NCBI RefSeq assembly: GCF_026212465.1
Contig: NC_080052.1
Span: forward strand, 14,390,686-14,454,685
DNA: 64,000 nt
Source of the DNA: Amaranthus tricolor
Taxonomy: Eukaryota > Streptophyta > Magnoliopsida > Caryophyllales > Amaranthaceae
Direction of reading: 5' to 3'
In this document: piece by piece, positions 1-10,155 of the stretch
How positions within the stretch are numbered: the first letter of the stretch is position 1
Layout of the letters: every line of letters starts with the position of its first letter
The notes under the pieces: model-generated
Databases searched by the model: none
The model's input: the letters and a program-made list of their open reading frames with translations, nothing else
What the model was told of the DNA's origin: nothing
Program-made: the position numbers and the translations under genes

Positions 1-104
1 AAGCCCAATGAGTTCTTGTGTGAGGAGGCATGTTAGAGTATATAAAATGTCTTGGGACCTCAACCATCAGCTTAAGTTTTTGATTGAGTTAGTTCCTTGA
101 CATA
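1..104 (+). repeat. TRIM/SINE-like repeat module, fragment
   Basis: The first hundred bases contain TTAGAGTATATAA, then a segment reading roughly CCTCAACCATCAGCTTAAG and ending in GTTCCTTGACA. The same module is found on the minus strand at about 4350-4430, inside the Cassandra element. The left edge is cut by the window, so the parent element cannot be defined. It lies upstream of the first visible ALDH exon, probably in an intron. Confidence 0.5.
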
Positions 105-1302
105 ATCTTCATTATAAACTACGAAAATAACATTTGTTTTAAATGACGGACTTGTTACTTAATTTGCAGTGTCTATACCTAGCAAGCTAATACAAATATA
201 GTGCCGAAATTATAGTAAGATGGGTATGATAGCCTTCTATCCTTAAATAGAAATGAAGGAGTTTATTTTATTCGGTTGAACCAAGTACTGTAATTCTTAA
301 TAATATAAATGATTTTGAACACATAATCGAACATGTTTTTTCATGTACGTTCGAGAAAGCAGATAGAGGTGTGTCGAGTGATAGTGAATTAATGTTTGGG
401 TCGCTACATAAAATGATTAATATGAAGCATATGGGACTTCACTAAGGATTAAAAACCATGCCTTGAACGAGGAAAGGCATGGTAGTAGGTTGCTTGGTCG
501 AGCAGAAGATTGCTAGTTTGAGATGCTAATCAGAAGGCCAACAAAAAATATTCTGTTTCTTTTACATTAAGGGTGCAATAAAAGGGCAATTAAACATGTA
601 ATTAATTGCAACTTTAATGAGAGTTAAGTGTGTGACTTAATGGGGCATTCTTTTGATTTAATGTTGTGAGTTATTATAGAGTTAATGTGTGATTCTAAAA
701 GGTTGTGCACCCTATATAAAAAGTAAGGACTAGTATAAAGTGAAGAAGTGAGGACTAGTATAAAGTGGGGGGCTAGGGTGTTTACGAAGAGATCATTCAA
801 TCTTTGTATTAATATTGTGTGATCGGAGATATTTAGTTTGAAAAGTAATTCTCGAGTAATGAGGGTCATTTTTATTTTTATTATAAACTTTTAGGTATAC
901 AGGTTCAGTCTTACCGCAATTAAACTCTAAAAATAAATTATGAAGCAACAGTTTGAGATCGTAGTCTTTGATTATGTGGTGTTTATGTTGTGATTAATAA
1001 GTTAACATAACAATGACCTAATAAGTATTAATATGTGATATGTTTACGGTAGGAAAATAAGAAATAATTTGATTAGAATAATTTGATTTTATTTTATTTC
1101 AAGATATTGTTTCGTTAGGAAGTTTCCATATTATGTTTTTTTTTTTTTAAATATTTTTAGCTTCTATTTTTGTATTTATAGGGGTCATTTTATCTACTTT
1201 GATTAATGAGAAAAAGTGAATAATTCAAATTTAAACCCCTAAACCTAAAATTAAATTCTTAACTCAACTCTTATAATTAATTTCTTCATTTACAATTTTC
1301 AG
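105..1302. other. AT-rich non-coding stretch upstream of ALDH exon, LTR-like in part
   Basis: No coding exon was recognised here. A TATA-like CTATATAAAAAG at about 710-721 is followed at 722-770 by two copies of a 25-bp unit containing GGACTAGTATAAAGTG. This resembles the promoter part of an old LTR, but no LTR ends or target duplications could be fixed. The stretch most likely belongs to the intron before the ALDH catalytic exon. Confidence 0.3.
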
Positions 1303-4300
1303 GGAGAAATTTGCGTCGCTAGTTCTCGTATTCTTGTTCAAGAAGGAATATATGAGGAGGTAGCAAAAAAATTAGTAGAAAAGGCTAAAGCTTGGGTTGT
1401 TGGTGATCCTTTTGATCCTAAAGTTCAACAAGGACCTCAGGTGCATTTGTTTTGCATAATTACTACTACTTTTTCAATTTTTTTTTAGGTAATATTGAAT
1501 TACAGGTTAAGTAAGGGAATGTAACGGTAAGGTTAAAATCAATTTCGGTATCTTTCTTGAAAAATTGGTATATGTTCTCTAACTGAGACATTATTCAATT
1601 CTCATATTTTAGCTTGTTCCATTATTTCAACTAAGAGGCAATTTTTAGTTATTGCTTAATTAAAAATGATAGCTTATATATATTAGCTACTAAATTTGGA
1701 GTATAAAGAAAAATGAAATATTAATAAGACTAAACAAAATAATTTACAATCAAAACCCAAATAGAAGTAAACCTGGCCTTTTAAAAGGACGTAAATGATA
1801 CTTACCTTACATTAACATATAGACAACAAAGTAGCATAAGAGATGATCATATAAATCCTATTTTTTAAGGGATTATCTTTTTATAGCTGGATATATTTAG
1901 GTCTCTTTCAAACATCGAACTGAATTTGCTTTTAAGGGATATATTTGTGTTTAAATTTATACACCTCTCATTTAAAGGTGAATACGTTAAAATAACTCAC
2001 TAAAAAAAATTAAATATAGTTTATAAAGCCTCAAAAGATATTAATTTTATTTTAAGAGAAAGTAAACTAATTTATATACATAATGTAGATTGACAAGATC
2101 CAATTTGAGAAAGTACTTTCATACATTCATAAAGGAAAAGAAGAAGGCGCTGAGTTATTATTTGGTGGTGAACCTGATGGTGATAAAGGATTTTATATTC
2201 CCCCAACCATATTTTCTGATGTTCAGGTATCTTTTAAACTATTTTTTTACATACTTGGATGATATACATTTGGACGTACTTTTGGTTCCTATCAATTTAC
2301 TAATCCAGACTTAGTGACTAATAAATTGTATCCGACCCTTGAATTGGTTTTGCATGTATATAATTTCGTACAGGAAAATCCATCTTAGTTAGGTGTTAAT
2401 TAGGTAGAATTGAATTTATAAATGTCTAATTGCGTTTCCAAATTGTACAGGATCATATGCAAATAGCAAGGGATGAAATATTTGGCCCTGTCATGTCTTT
2501 GATGAAATTCAAGTGAGTTTTTACATCATTTTACCTTAGAATAGTGACTCTTATTCACTATAATTGTTTCATTTGATTTTAATACGTTTGTCAATGCACT
2601 ACTTTAATTTTAAATATTTTTAATTGTACTTAAGTAAAAATTAATTATAAAAAATTTATGTTAGTAAAATTTACATTAAGACCAACTAAACAAGATCTCA
2701 CTTAACTACATTTTAACTTATTTAAGAATAAGTAAGAGTGAGTGATAAATAGTATTCAAAACTCTAATGGAGCAATTTTTCACATAATAAGTTTTGTTTA
2801 CATAACAAGAAAAATGATTTACCAGAGTTGTCGCCAAAGAAGAGGATTGACATCCGAATGATCCCTAATATCCTAGCAATAGGGAATTCTCTAAGTTGTT
2901 GATGATGGCTTCCAATACGAACAGTTCCTATTAAAAAGTGATATAGTAGTTAATTTGCGAATAATAACCTTCAAATTTAGGGCTTTTACAAGTTTTTCTT
3001 TTTGAGAATAACTACCATTAAAGTATCAAAGTCTATACCATTCAGGCAAAGTGTCCGTTGACCAACCAAAATGACCTTTTACTAGCCTAAATGACCATTG
3101 ACCATTACTAATCATCTTTGACTTTTATTGACCATCCCTAATCACCTTAAAGTTTCTTAATTACCAATAGTACCCTTGTATTTTAGCACTATAACGTCGT
3201 TTTTACCCATCATAACGACATTTTTTCAAAATGCGATGTTAATTATCTTTTTCGGTCTACTTTAAATATATTTTTTGGTCTACGTTGGAAAAATATCGTT
3301 ATGGTGGGTAAAAACAACGTTAAATATCTTTTTCGGTCCACATGCCGGAAACTAGGCGATTAAGTATTTGTTTCAACCAGATTTTCAAAAGAATTACCCC
3401 TTAATGGTAATTATGACGTTAGTTTTTTGGTAAAATATCATTTGATGGCTAAAAACGCCGTTAAATATCCTTTTCGGTCTACATGCCGAAAAATAGGCAA
3501 ATAAGTTATTGTTCTGATCGAATTTCTGAAAGAGATATTCCATAAAGATAATTGCGACGTTCTCACGATCAATGTTTGAAAAAATATCATTATTACGATG
3601 GGTAAAAACAATGTTAAAATACTAAAACACAAGGGTACTATTAGTAATTAGGAAAGTCCAAGGTGATTAGAGATGGTCAACAAAAGTTAAATGTGATTAG
3701 TAATGGTCAATGGTCATTAAGGCTGGTGAACGGTCATTTTAGTTAGTCAATGGTCACTTGACTTGAATGGTGTAGAGTTTGATACTTGGATGAGATTTAT
3801 TCGCAAAAAATAAATTTTGAGGCTGTAAGTCACAAAAGTTTTGGAGTTAAAGGCTGTTATTCACAAATTACTCTTCTTATTTCAATAATTAAAGTATAAA
3901 ATTCAAAAATATAAAATACATGCATTATAAATAAGTGGGCCGAGTGGGCTTATTTAAGAGTATTTTTGTTACACCCCGGCCCTTAGACCACCGGTGACTA
4001 CTCATGTAAACTGTAGATTGGCCCCATAGACCAACACAAGTCTTTCCAGTGCACTTTCGCCTTACTCGTGCACGCCTGGGATAACTTCCCAAGAGGTCAC
4101 CCATCCTAAGATTGCTCCCTACCAAGCACGCTTAACTATGGAGTTCTTAGCAAATGGGCTCTCAAGAAAAAAAGATGCACCTTGTTGATTTGAGTAATCT
4201 ATCAATTCTTTTTAAAGCCAAATTTGGGGTATCATACTCACCCCCACTTAGGAATACAATGTCCTCGTTGGACAGTAATTTCAGGATTTTTTCCCCCTCT

Positions 4301-5552
4301 AAGTGCACTGAATACATTATCAATCACGGTCGCAGGGTTGCTCTGATACCATTTCAAGGAACCAACTCAACCAAAAGCTTAAATTGATGATTGAGGCCTC
4401 ACGATGTTATATACTCTAACACCCCCCTCCACACAACAGCCCTTTGGGCTAGAAATGTAGATGCAGCACATATATTCCTCATACATGGCGCTAAATATTC
4501 CACTTTAAATAAGGGGTGGTTGAGATTCGAACCTGTGACATCTTGTCACAATGGCTTCTGATACCACGTCGGTGACTACTCATGGAGACTGTAGACTGGA
4601 CCTACAGACCAACAGTCTTTCCAGCGCACTTTAGCCTCACTCGTGCGCGCCCCGGAAAACTTCACAGGAGGTCACCCATCCAAAGATTGCTCCCCACCAA
4701 GTACGCTTAACTGTGGAGTTCTTAGCAAATGCGCTCTCTAGAAAAGAAGATACACCTTGTTGATATGAGTAATCTATTTGAGGTATCACAATTTTTTGTG
4801 TCATTAATAACCACTTAGGGTTCATGGACGGGCTTACTCGCATCTTTATTTTGTGCCATTACCATGCACTAAGCTTTAGTGGGCGGGCTTGGCCTACCTG
4901 TGATTGAACTTTTTTTTATATAAAGTTGTCCAAATCTACCCATTTTCAGTTGAATGGGTCGTGTGTGACGAGCAATCCTCCTATACATCGCTCTAATTAG
5001 CTTATTAGACTAGGGTTAGACTAGGAGAAAGAAAAAAACATGAAGATCACTTAACATCTAAACATTTTTCTACAATACGCGTACGTTGATCCACCTGAAC
5101 GATTTCGGTACAAATCACAAAGCACACTTTGGAATTATAAAGTTTATTTGTTGTCAATCTTCATCTTACAACGTTTTTTAGAAATCTTAAGTGCAACACA
5201 TTCAAAAAATAAAGATTTATTTTATTTCATCTAGCGTATATGTGAAAAAACATAATATTATTATGTGGAAACTTCCAGGACTATAGAAGAAGCAATCAAA
5301 AGAGCAAATGCGACAAAATATGGACTAGCAGCTGGAATAGTGACAAAAAATATAGACATTGCTAACACGGTATCACGATCGATTAGGGCAGGCACCATTT
5401 GGGTGAATTGTTATTTTGGTTTTGATTATGATGCTCCATTTGGTGGTTACAAAATGAGTGGATTCGGAAGAGACCAGGGACTTGATGCACTCTACATGTA
5501 CACTCAAGTCAAGTCTGTTATCACCCCTATTTATAACTATCCCTGGCTTTAA
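1303..5552 (+). CDS. ALDH2-family aldehyde dehydrogenase (ALDH2C4/REF1-like), 3' half, four exons
   Basis: NAD(P)+-dependent oxidation of an aldehyde to its acid. The closest plant relative by recall is ALDH2C4/REF1, a cytosolic enzyme that oxidises sinapaldehyde and coniferaldehyde. Visible exons are 1303-1440, 2089-2226, 2451-2512 and 5279-5552 (stop TAA), all with AG/GT borders and in continuous frame. The 62-nt exon ends in phase 2 and the last exon supplies the missing base. Exon 1 holds GEICVASSR, whose Cys aligns with the catalytic Cys302 of ALDH2. Exon 3 holds the conserved [12 protein letters not shown]. Exon 4 holds [12 protein letters not shown] and [10 protein letters not shown] and ends in PWL, typical of the family C-terminus. 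The N-terminal half (Rossmann fold, catalytic Glu) lies to the left of the window. No stop or frameshift is seen in these exons. The substrate is inferred from similarity only. Confidence 0.88.
1441..2088 (+). other. ALDH intron (648 bp)
   Basis: Starts GTGCAT right after the codons for GPQ and ends ATGTAG before IDKIQFEK. It is AT-rich with no repeat or gene that I can support. Confidence 0.75.
2947..3876. mobile_element. Foldback (long terminal inverted repeat) non-autonomous DNA element
   Basis: The left arm (about 2947-3238) and the reverse complement of the right arm (about 3570-3876) align over roughly 300 bp. Examples are ATGACCATTGACCATTACTAATCA and TAATAGTACCCTTGTxTTTTAG-type blocks. 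The middle (3239-3569) holds two or three copies of a module containing GTTAAATATC-CTTTTCGGTC-ACATGCCG, with a period near 141 bp. There is no transposase ORF. I could not fix a target site duplication, so the superfamily is uncertain (Mutator-like foldback or other). Confidence 0.65.
3967..4236 (-). repeat. Cassandra 3' LTR
   Basis: This 270-bp copy runs on the minus strand from TATGATACC (expected TGTGATACC) to GGTGTAACA. It aligns with 4566-4790 over the 5S block and both flanks, and differs from it by scattered substitutions plus about 45 bp of extra length. Confidence 0.8.
4070..4181 (-). other. 5S rRNA-like segment in Cassandra 3' LTR
   Basis: The minus strand shows GGATGGGTGACCTCTTGGGAAGT-type sequence with AAGCGTGCTTGG and GAACTCC upstream, which are diagnostic plant 5S rRNA blocks. 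The segment is diverged (for example the AGTACTA block is missing) and embedded in an LTR, so it is not a ribosomal gene. In Cassandra the pol III internal control region is thought to be retained. Confidence 0.75.
4566..4790 (-). repeat. Cassandra 5' LTR
   Basis: This 225-bp copy begins TGTGATACC on the minus strand and abuts the PBS-like TGGTATCAGAAGCC. Its 5S-like block spans about 4645-4756, with AAGCGTACTTGG and GGATGGGTGACCTCC. Confidence 0.8.
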
Positions 5553-6000
5553 TCGATTGATACGACATCGCTTTTTATATTAGATCCAAGTATGATTCTT
5601 GTTTTGATATCAACGTACTTTGTTTGTTTTATTAAGGTAATATGAGTCATCCTGTTTAAGTTTTCTCCTTCAGAAAAATGATATGTATCAAAAATGGGAT
5701 TAATACACTTTATAATAATGTTATCTGTATACTTTTGTGAGCATATGTAAATAGAAGTACTTAAAATCGTTCTCTTTGAATTTATGGTTGTATTGGTGAA
5801 GAAGTTGTGTTCATTTTTCTATTAGATGGAACACATATTCTCTCATTTTTATTCTATGAATTTGTTACTGATGGTGACATACTATGTGGAAAATGTCACT
5901 GAAGATCAAACTTGCAAAAATTGAAAATACATGTGATCCTTCGCTATATTAGTGTTAGCTATTAGTCATCTAATAAGGTATACTGTTTGTTTGATATAAA
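5553..6000. other. 3' flank of ALDH, no feature seen
   Basis: AT-rich sequence after the ALDH stop codon. It probably holds the 3' UTR and polyadenylation region, but no single signal stands out. Confidence 0.4.
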
Positions 6001-6259
6001 GGGAAAATTGTAAAAACTAAACCAACCTTTGCTCGACCCACTGAAAATAAACCCAACTATTGTTTATTTTTAAATAAACCCATACATTTGGTGTGATTGT
6101 TTAAAAAACTCCACTATTAACTATTCATAACTCTTAACTTATAAAGAAGCTTTGAAGATAGTTATAAACAACATGTCAGTTTATTTTTAGCGAATATAAT
6201 TAATAGGTGAGTTTATTTAAAAATAAATAATAGATTGGTTTATTATTAACAATTTACCT
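6001..6259. mobile_element. MITE-like element with imperfect terminal inverted repeats
   Basis: The left end (GGGAAAATTGTAAAAACTAAACC) and the right end form imperfect inverted repeats. They include a shared TATTTTTAAATAAAC block at about 6064-6085 and 6203-6225. The element is flanked by ATATAAA at 5994-6000 and 6261-6267. There is no coding capacity. Confidence 0.55.
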
Positions 6260-6910
6260 AATATAAATGACCTCTTAATTTTTGATATATTAATTTTTTG
6301 GTTAAAAAAGATAGTAAAAATTGTGTTGAATTGTACCACATCTCCATCTTAAAGGGAGTTAAAGTTTTTCATGTGTTGCGTCAACTTTGGCTCTTATTTA
6401 GGCATTAGGGGCAACATTGTAGGGTATCAACGATGTCAACAGACATCATTTAATATATGTATAAAATTATATACCTAAAAATATTAATATATGTGATGAT
6501 TAATTTGGTATAAGTTTTTCAATTTGACAACACTAATCTGGGTTCAAACCTCCTTAAGCACATTTTTTTTAAAATCTTAATTTGAAACCTACTTCCCATA
6601 TCAATATTTTTTTACTCCAAAAAAACACCCTTATAAATAACTCTCTTGTCCCCCGAAACTTTCTCCTCACTCTCCAACAAACCAACCCGTCAGCCAACCA
6701 CTATAGCATCACCCATCGGCCCACCGCTACTTTATCACGAGCAGCAACAACCAACAATCGCAACTAGTACAGGCTACACAACTGCCTATGCACTCCTGCA
6801 TAACTAATCTATTAATTTACCTTTGTTTTATTCTTGTTTCCCAATATAAACCGATATTTCTTCGATTGTTTATTGTTATAAACTTATAAACTTGTTACAA
6901 TGTTAAACAC
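6260..6910. other. Intergenic, no feature seen
   Basis: AT-rich sequence between the MITE-like element and the Copia-A LTR. No exon, tRNA or repeat is recognised. Confidence 0.4.
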
Positions 6911-7450
6911 TGTTGAGTATGGTGACTCCAACTAGTAGCACCATTAAGTGCTGAAGAAGATGAATCAAAAGAAGAGTCATGGAAGAGCTGCAGTATGAGT
7001 CCGCGGGGGGCGCAGGGGCTGCTGTCCAGATACGCGGGGTGCGGAGTGCGTTATGTCTTCCTTTCACGGCTCGCGTAATTGTACATGACTCGCAAAATGG
7101 TGGTTTCTTTTCACGGGAGGTGTCTTTCAGACCGGTTACTTTGTGTTGATTATGTAATAACTTCCTTTTATTGGACATTAGTATATAAACTCCCATTTTA
7201 GGGTTAATACGTTATGAATCACAAATTCAGAGAGATCACAAGAGAGCCATTATAATTTGTGAGTGTGATTGTAGTTCATCTTGTAAATTCTTTGCAATCA
7301 TAGTGAAATTATTTGATCTCGATGCCGATGGACGTAGCTATCACATTGATAGTGAACCACGTTAAATCTCTTGTGTCATTTCTTATTGTTTGCATTGAAT
7401 TTCTTATTGTTACATTATTGTTCATCGACCTTGCTTCCGCTGTCGCACAA
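6911..7450 (+). repeat. Copia-A 5' LTR
   Basis: Starts TGTTGAGTATGG and ends near CGCACAACA just before the PBS-like site. A TATA-like AGTATATAAAC lies at about 7180-7190. It pairs with 23325-23786. Confidence 0.75.
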
Positions 7451-8221
7451 CAATTGGCATCAAGAGGTCAAGTTTAGGTCCTTGGAGAGTTTTCGAGTGA
7501 AACAATGGCTAGAGATTCTATGTAACATCTCGGAAAAACTCGGGTCGTACCAAAAGAGAAGATGACCTTTTAAAAACGAGACAACTATAATCCGAGTCAA
7601 ACCGGGATGTTAGAAAACAGTTTTAAACGGGTTTGAAATTAAGGAAAACGTGCGGATCGAGTTCTATTAGCGTTATTATGAACTAATAGATAATAAGAAA
7701 TTCTTAGCAGCGGATAACAACGAAAAGTTAAATCTACTTATTACAACTTGAGAACGAAAATCGCCTCATAAAAACCAAATGTTCTTAAACTAAATTTTGA
7801 AGTTCTTATTAAGACTTCTCTATCCAAATAATTTATTTCTTCAAGGGACAATCCTCACTCCCCAGACCTGCAACTTAACTTACTGCTAGTCATTGCCCAG
7901 ATAGGTAACAACATCATCGCAGGGTCGTTAAGACCAAAAGTACACGTCAGCAAACATCGCATACCAAATAAATAATAATGTAAGAGAAAGTTTTAATTTA
8001 TTAGCTGACAATTCACAGAACCTTATGCTTCGATCATGCTTATTAAGAATAATTATTTTCATGTAAAAGTTAGTCAGCCATACTGCTGTACTATCCAGCC
8101 ATACTGCCGGTACACCCAAACTCCATAAGTGAGACAATATATTAGGGGGAGCTAACCCCTAAGCAAGTCTCTACCATAGACACTCGCCTTACTTCGGTGC
8201 CTATGGTTAAGTATGCATACC

Positions 8222-8283
8222 CCCGCGGTGGCTCATAATGCCCTCATATACCGCGAGTAATTCATTTCCACCAATTGACGTCA
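8222..8283 (-). promoter_or_regulatory. LTR hairpin and TGACGTCA palindrome block
   Basis: A CGCGGT...ACCGCG inverted repeat is followed by TGACGTCA (8276-8283), a perfect ACGT-core palindrome of the kind bound by plant bZIP factors. The same block occurs in the other Ty3-A LTR (17322-17329) and in Ty3-C (57937-57944). A regulatory role is inference. Confidence 0.4.
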
Positions 8284-9161
8284 TACTACGTCCACTTTAA
8301 AGTTAGTGAGGTCATACTACCTCTGCTTATCAAAACAATGTATAAAAAAAATTATTGATTCGAAAGATAACATTATCTGCACTATATATCCATGCTTTAC
8401 TTTTGTATACCATTAATATATGATACATCGGACTAATGCGAACCACGCTGCGTGTACATACCTTAAGCAAGATAACCAACTCACAAGCGTCTTAATCAAT
8501 TCCCGGTCACGAATCGACTTCCTACAAGGTTCAATCGTATTCGGGAAATAAGCACACATACACATTTTCCTCAAATCATCCAACATACACATATTCAATC
8601 ACATCCATACCTAGAATACTACACACAATCATGAACATCTATCACATACTATAACATGATAAATACACAAAACAGGACAGCCTATACAATCTGTCCAGAA
8701 ACTCATCTTAAAACTGTCAAATTGAAAATCCGACTTCACTGTTGCGTCCGGAAGGCGTCAAAACCCCCGGGTACCAATTTTCATAATTTATAACATAGTA
8801 TAAATATTTTTAACTCAATTTCAAAGCCAAAAAATGTTCCAAAAACACATTTTTTTCACCATTTTCAAAACCTACGGGATTTTGTCATTCCATCATTTTT
8901 TTTATCACAAAAATATAAATATCAATGCTTTATGTCCTATTAAATCTAAACAACAAAATTTACATAAAAATAAATTTTAATGAATTATTATTATATATTT
9001 TTTTTCAATATAATTCTTTTTACACAAATGTTTTCACACATACACATCACATATATACATGTATATATTTTTTTTTACCAACATTATAAGTTCCTTCTAC
9101 TAATCAATAAAAATAAATAAATTCCTAACACCACATACATTTTTTTTTTCTATGAACATCC

Positions 9162-9350
<189 letters not shown>

Positions 9351-9931
9351 TTTTCAATCATCCATCAAACAATTTCTTCACACATATGTAAACATAACCA
9401 AAACCCTAAAAAAAAACATACATCAATTTAGATAGAAAATACATCATACTTTCACACATGAATTTTTAAATCATGAACAAATCATAAACTATAAAATAAC
9501 ACACATAAAAATCATAGAAATTTAAATTAAAATTTAAAAAATAAAAACTAGATTAAGAATTACTCACAATTGCTCAAGAACAAAACACCAAAATTGATGA
9601 ACCAAAGGTGATTTAGGCGTGAGGATTAGAGAGTTTTTTGGGAGTGTTTTCTTACTTGCAAATGGTTTTGAAATGAAGGATGTAAGGTAAGGAATTAATT
9701 AAGGAATTATAGGATTTAATTACCAAAATGGAAGTTATAATCTTCCCCCAAAATCTTCCTATGGCCGGCCAACACCCATTCACATTCCCTTTTTTTTTTT
9801 TTTTTGAAATTAAAGATAGATTAGGAAAAAGGTTTGGACTTAAAATAGTTTTAATTGCCTTAAAAGTTGAAGTCTCATGATTTAACCTACTAACAAAATA
9901 AATAATAAAAAGAAATATATTTTTCTAAAAA

Positions 9932-9932
<1 letters not shown>

Positions 9933-9974
<42 letters not shown>
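9933..9974. repeat. (AAT)n microsatellite inside LTR
   Basis: About 14 AAT units near the start of the LTR in element orientation. The partner LTR has about 25 units. Confidence 0.95.
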
Positions 9975-9977
<3 letters not shown>

Positions 9978-10022
9978 AGCAAATCATTTAATATATCGGA
10001 AAAAAAATATCGGGGTGTTACA

Positions 10023-10036
10023 GACTACCCCCCTTA
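10023..10036 (-). other. Ty3-A polypurine tract
   Basis: The minus strand reads TAAGGGGGGTAGTC directly before the 3' LTR. This is the expected primer site for plus-strand DNA synthesis. Confidence 0.8.
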
Positions 10037-10155
10037 AAAAGGTTTTGACCCCAAAACCTCAACGTACAAACACAAACACACAACAATCAAACACAAAATA
10101 CACAACAATCACACGCATAAAAACGACAAAACAAGCACACAACAAAAGAAATAGA

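Larger units (their letters stand above)
3967..4790 (-). mobile_element. Cassandra-type TRIM retrotransposon, complete, with 5S rRNA-like LTRs
   Basis: Terminal-repeat retrotransposon in miniature that carries no protein and must be moved by others. Read on the minus strand, the 5' LTR (4566-4790) starts TGTGATACC. It is followed by a PBS-like TGGTATCAGAAGCC (4551-4564) and an internal domain of about 330 bp. A purine tract AAGTGGGGGTGAG then precedes the 3' LTR (4236 down to 3967), which ends GGTGTAACA. Both LTRs carry a segment closely resembling plant 5S rRNA, including GGATGGGTGACCTC and AAGCGTxCTTGG. The element is flanked by identical ATTTT at 3962-3966 and 4791-4795. 5S-derived LTRs are the hallmark of Cassandra. 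The internal domain also contains a second TGGTATCAGAGC (about 4340-4352), so it may be composite. Confidence 0.87.
2513..5278 (+). other. Enlarged last ALDH intron (2,766 bp) loaded with transposons
   Basis: The donor GTGAGT follows ATGAAATTCAA and the acceptor CTTCCAG precedes the last exon, so the phase closes exactly (AA+G = Lys). The intron contains a foldback element (2947-3876) and a complete Cassandra TRIM (3967-4790). The flanks 2513-2946 and 4791-5278 are AT-rich and show nothing else. Confidence 0.8.

Noticed and set aside
3925..4125. Minus-strand frame with apparent protein in the 5S-like region
   Set aside because: The sequence is the Cassandra LTR with 5S rRNA similarity, so the frame is accidental.
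4070..4181. Functional 5S rRNA gene
   Set aside because: It is diverged from plant 5S, duplicated as part of two LTRs and bounded by retroelement signals.
6903..7196. 97-codon minus-strand frame
   Set aside because: It lies within the Copia-A LTR in antisense and shows no similarity to a known protein.
7928..8598. Small frames of 60-70 codons conserved in all three Ty3-A/C LTRs
   Set aside because: Conservation follows from the recent common origin of the LTRs. No coding signature or known family is seen, and one start differs between copies.
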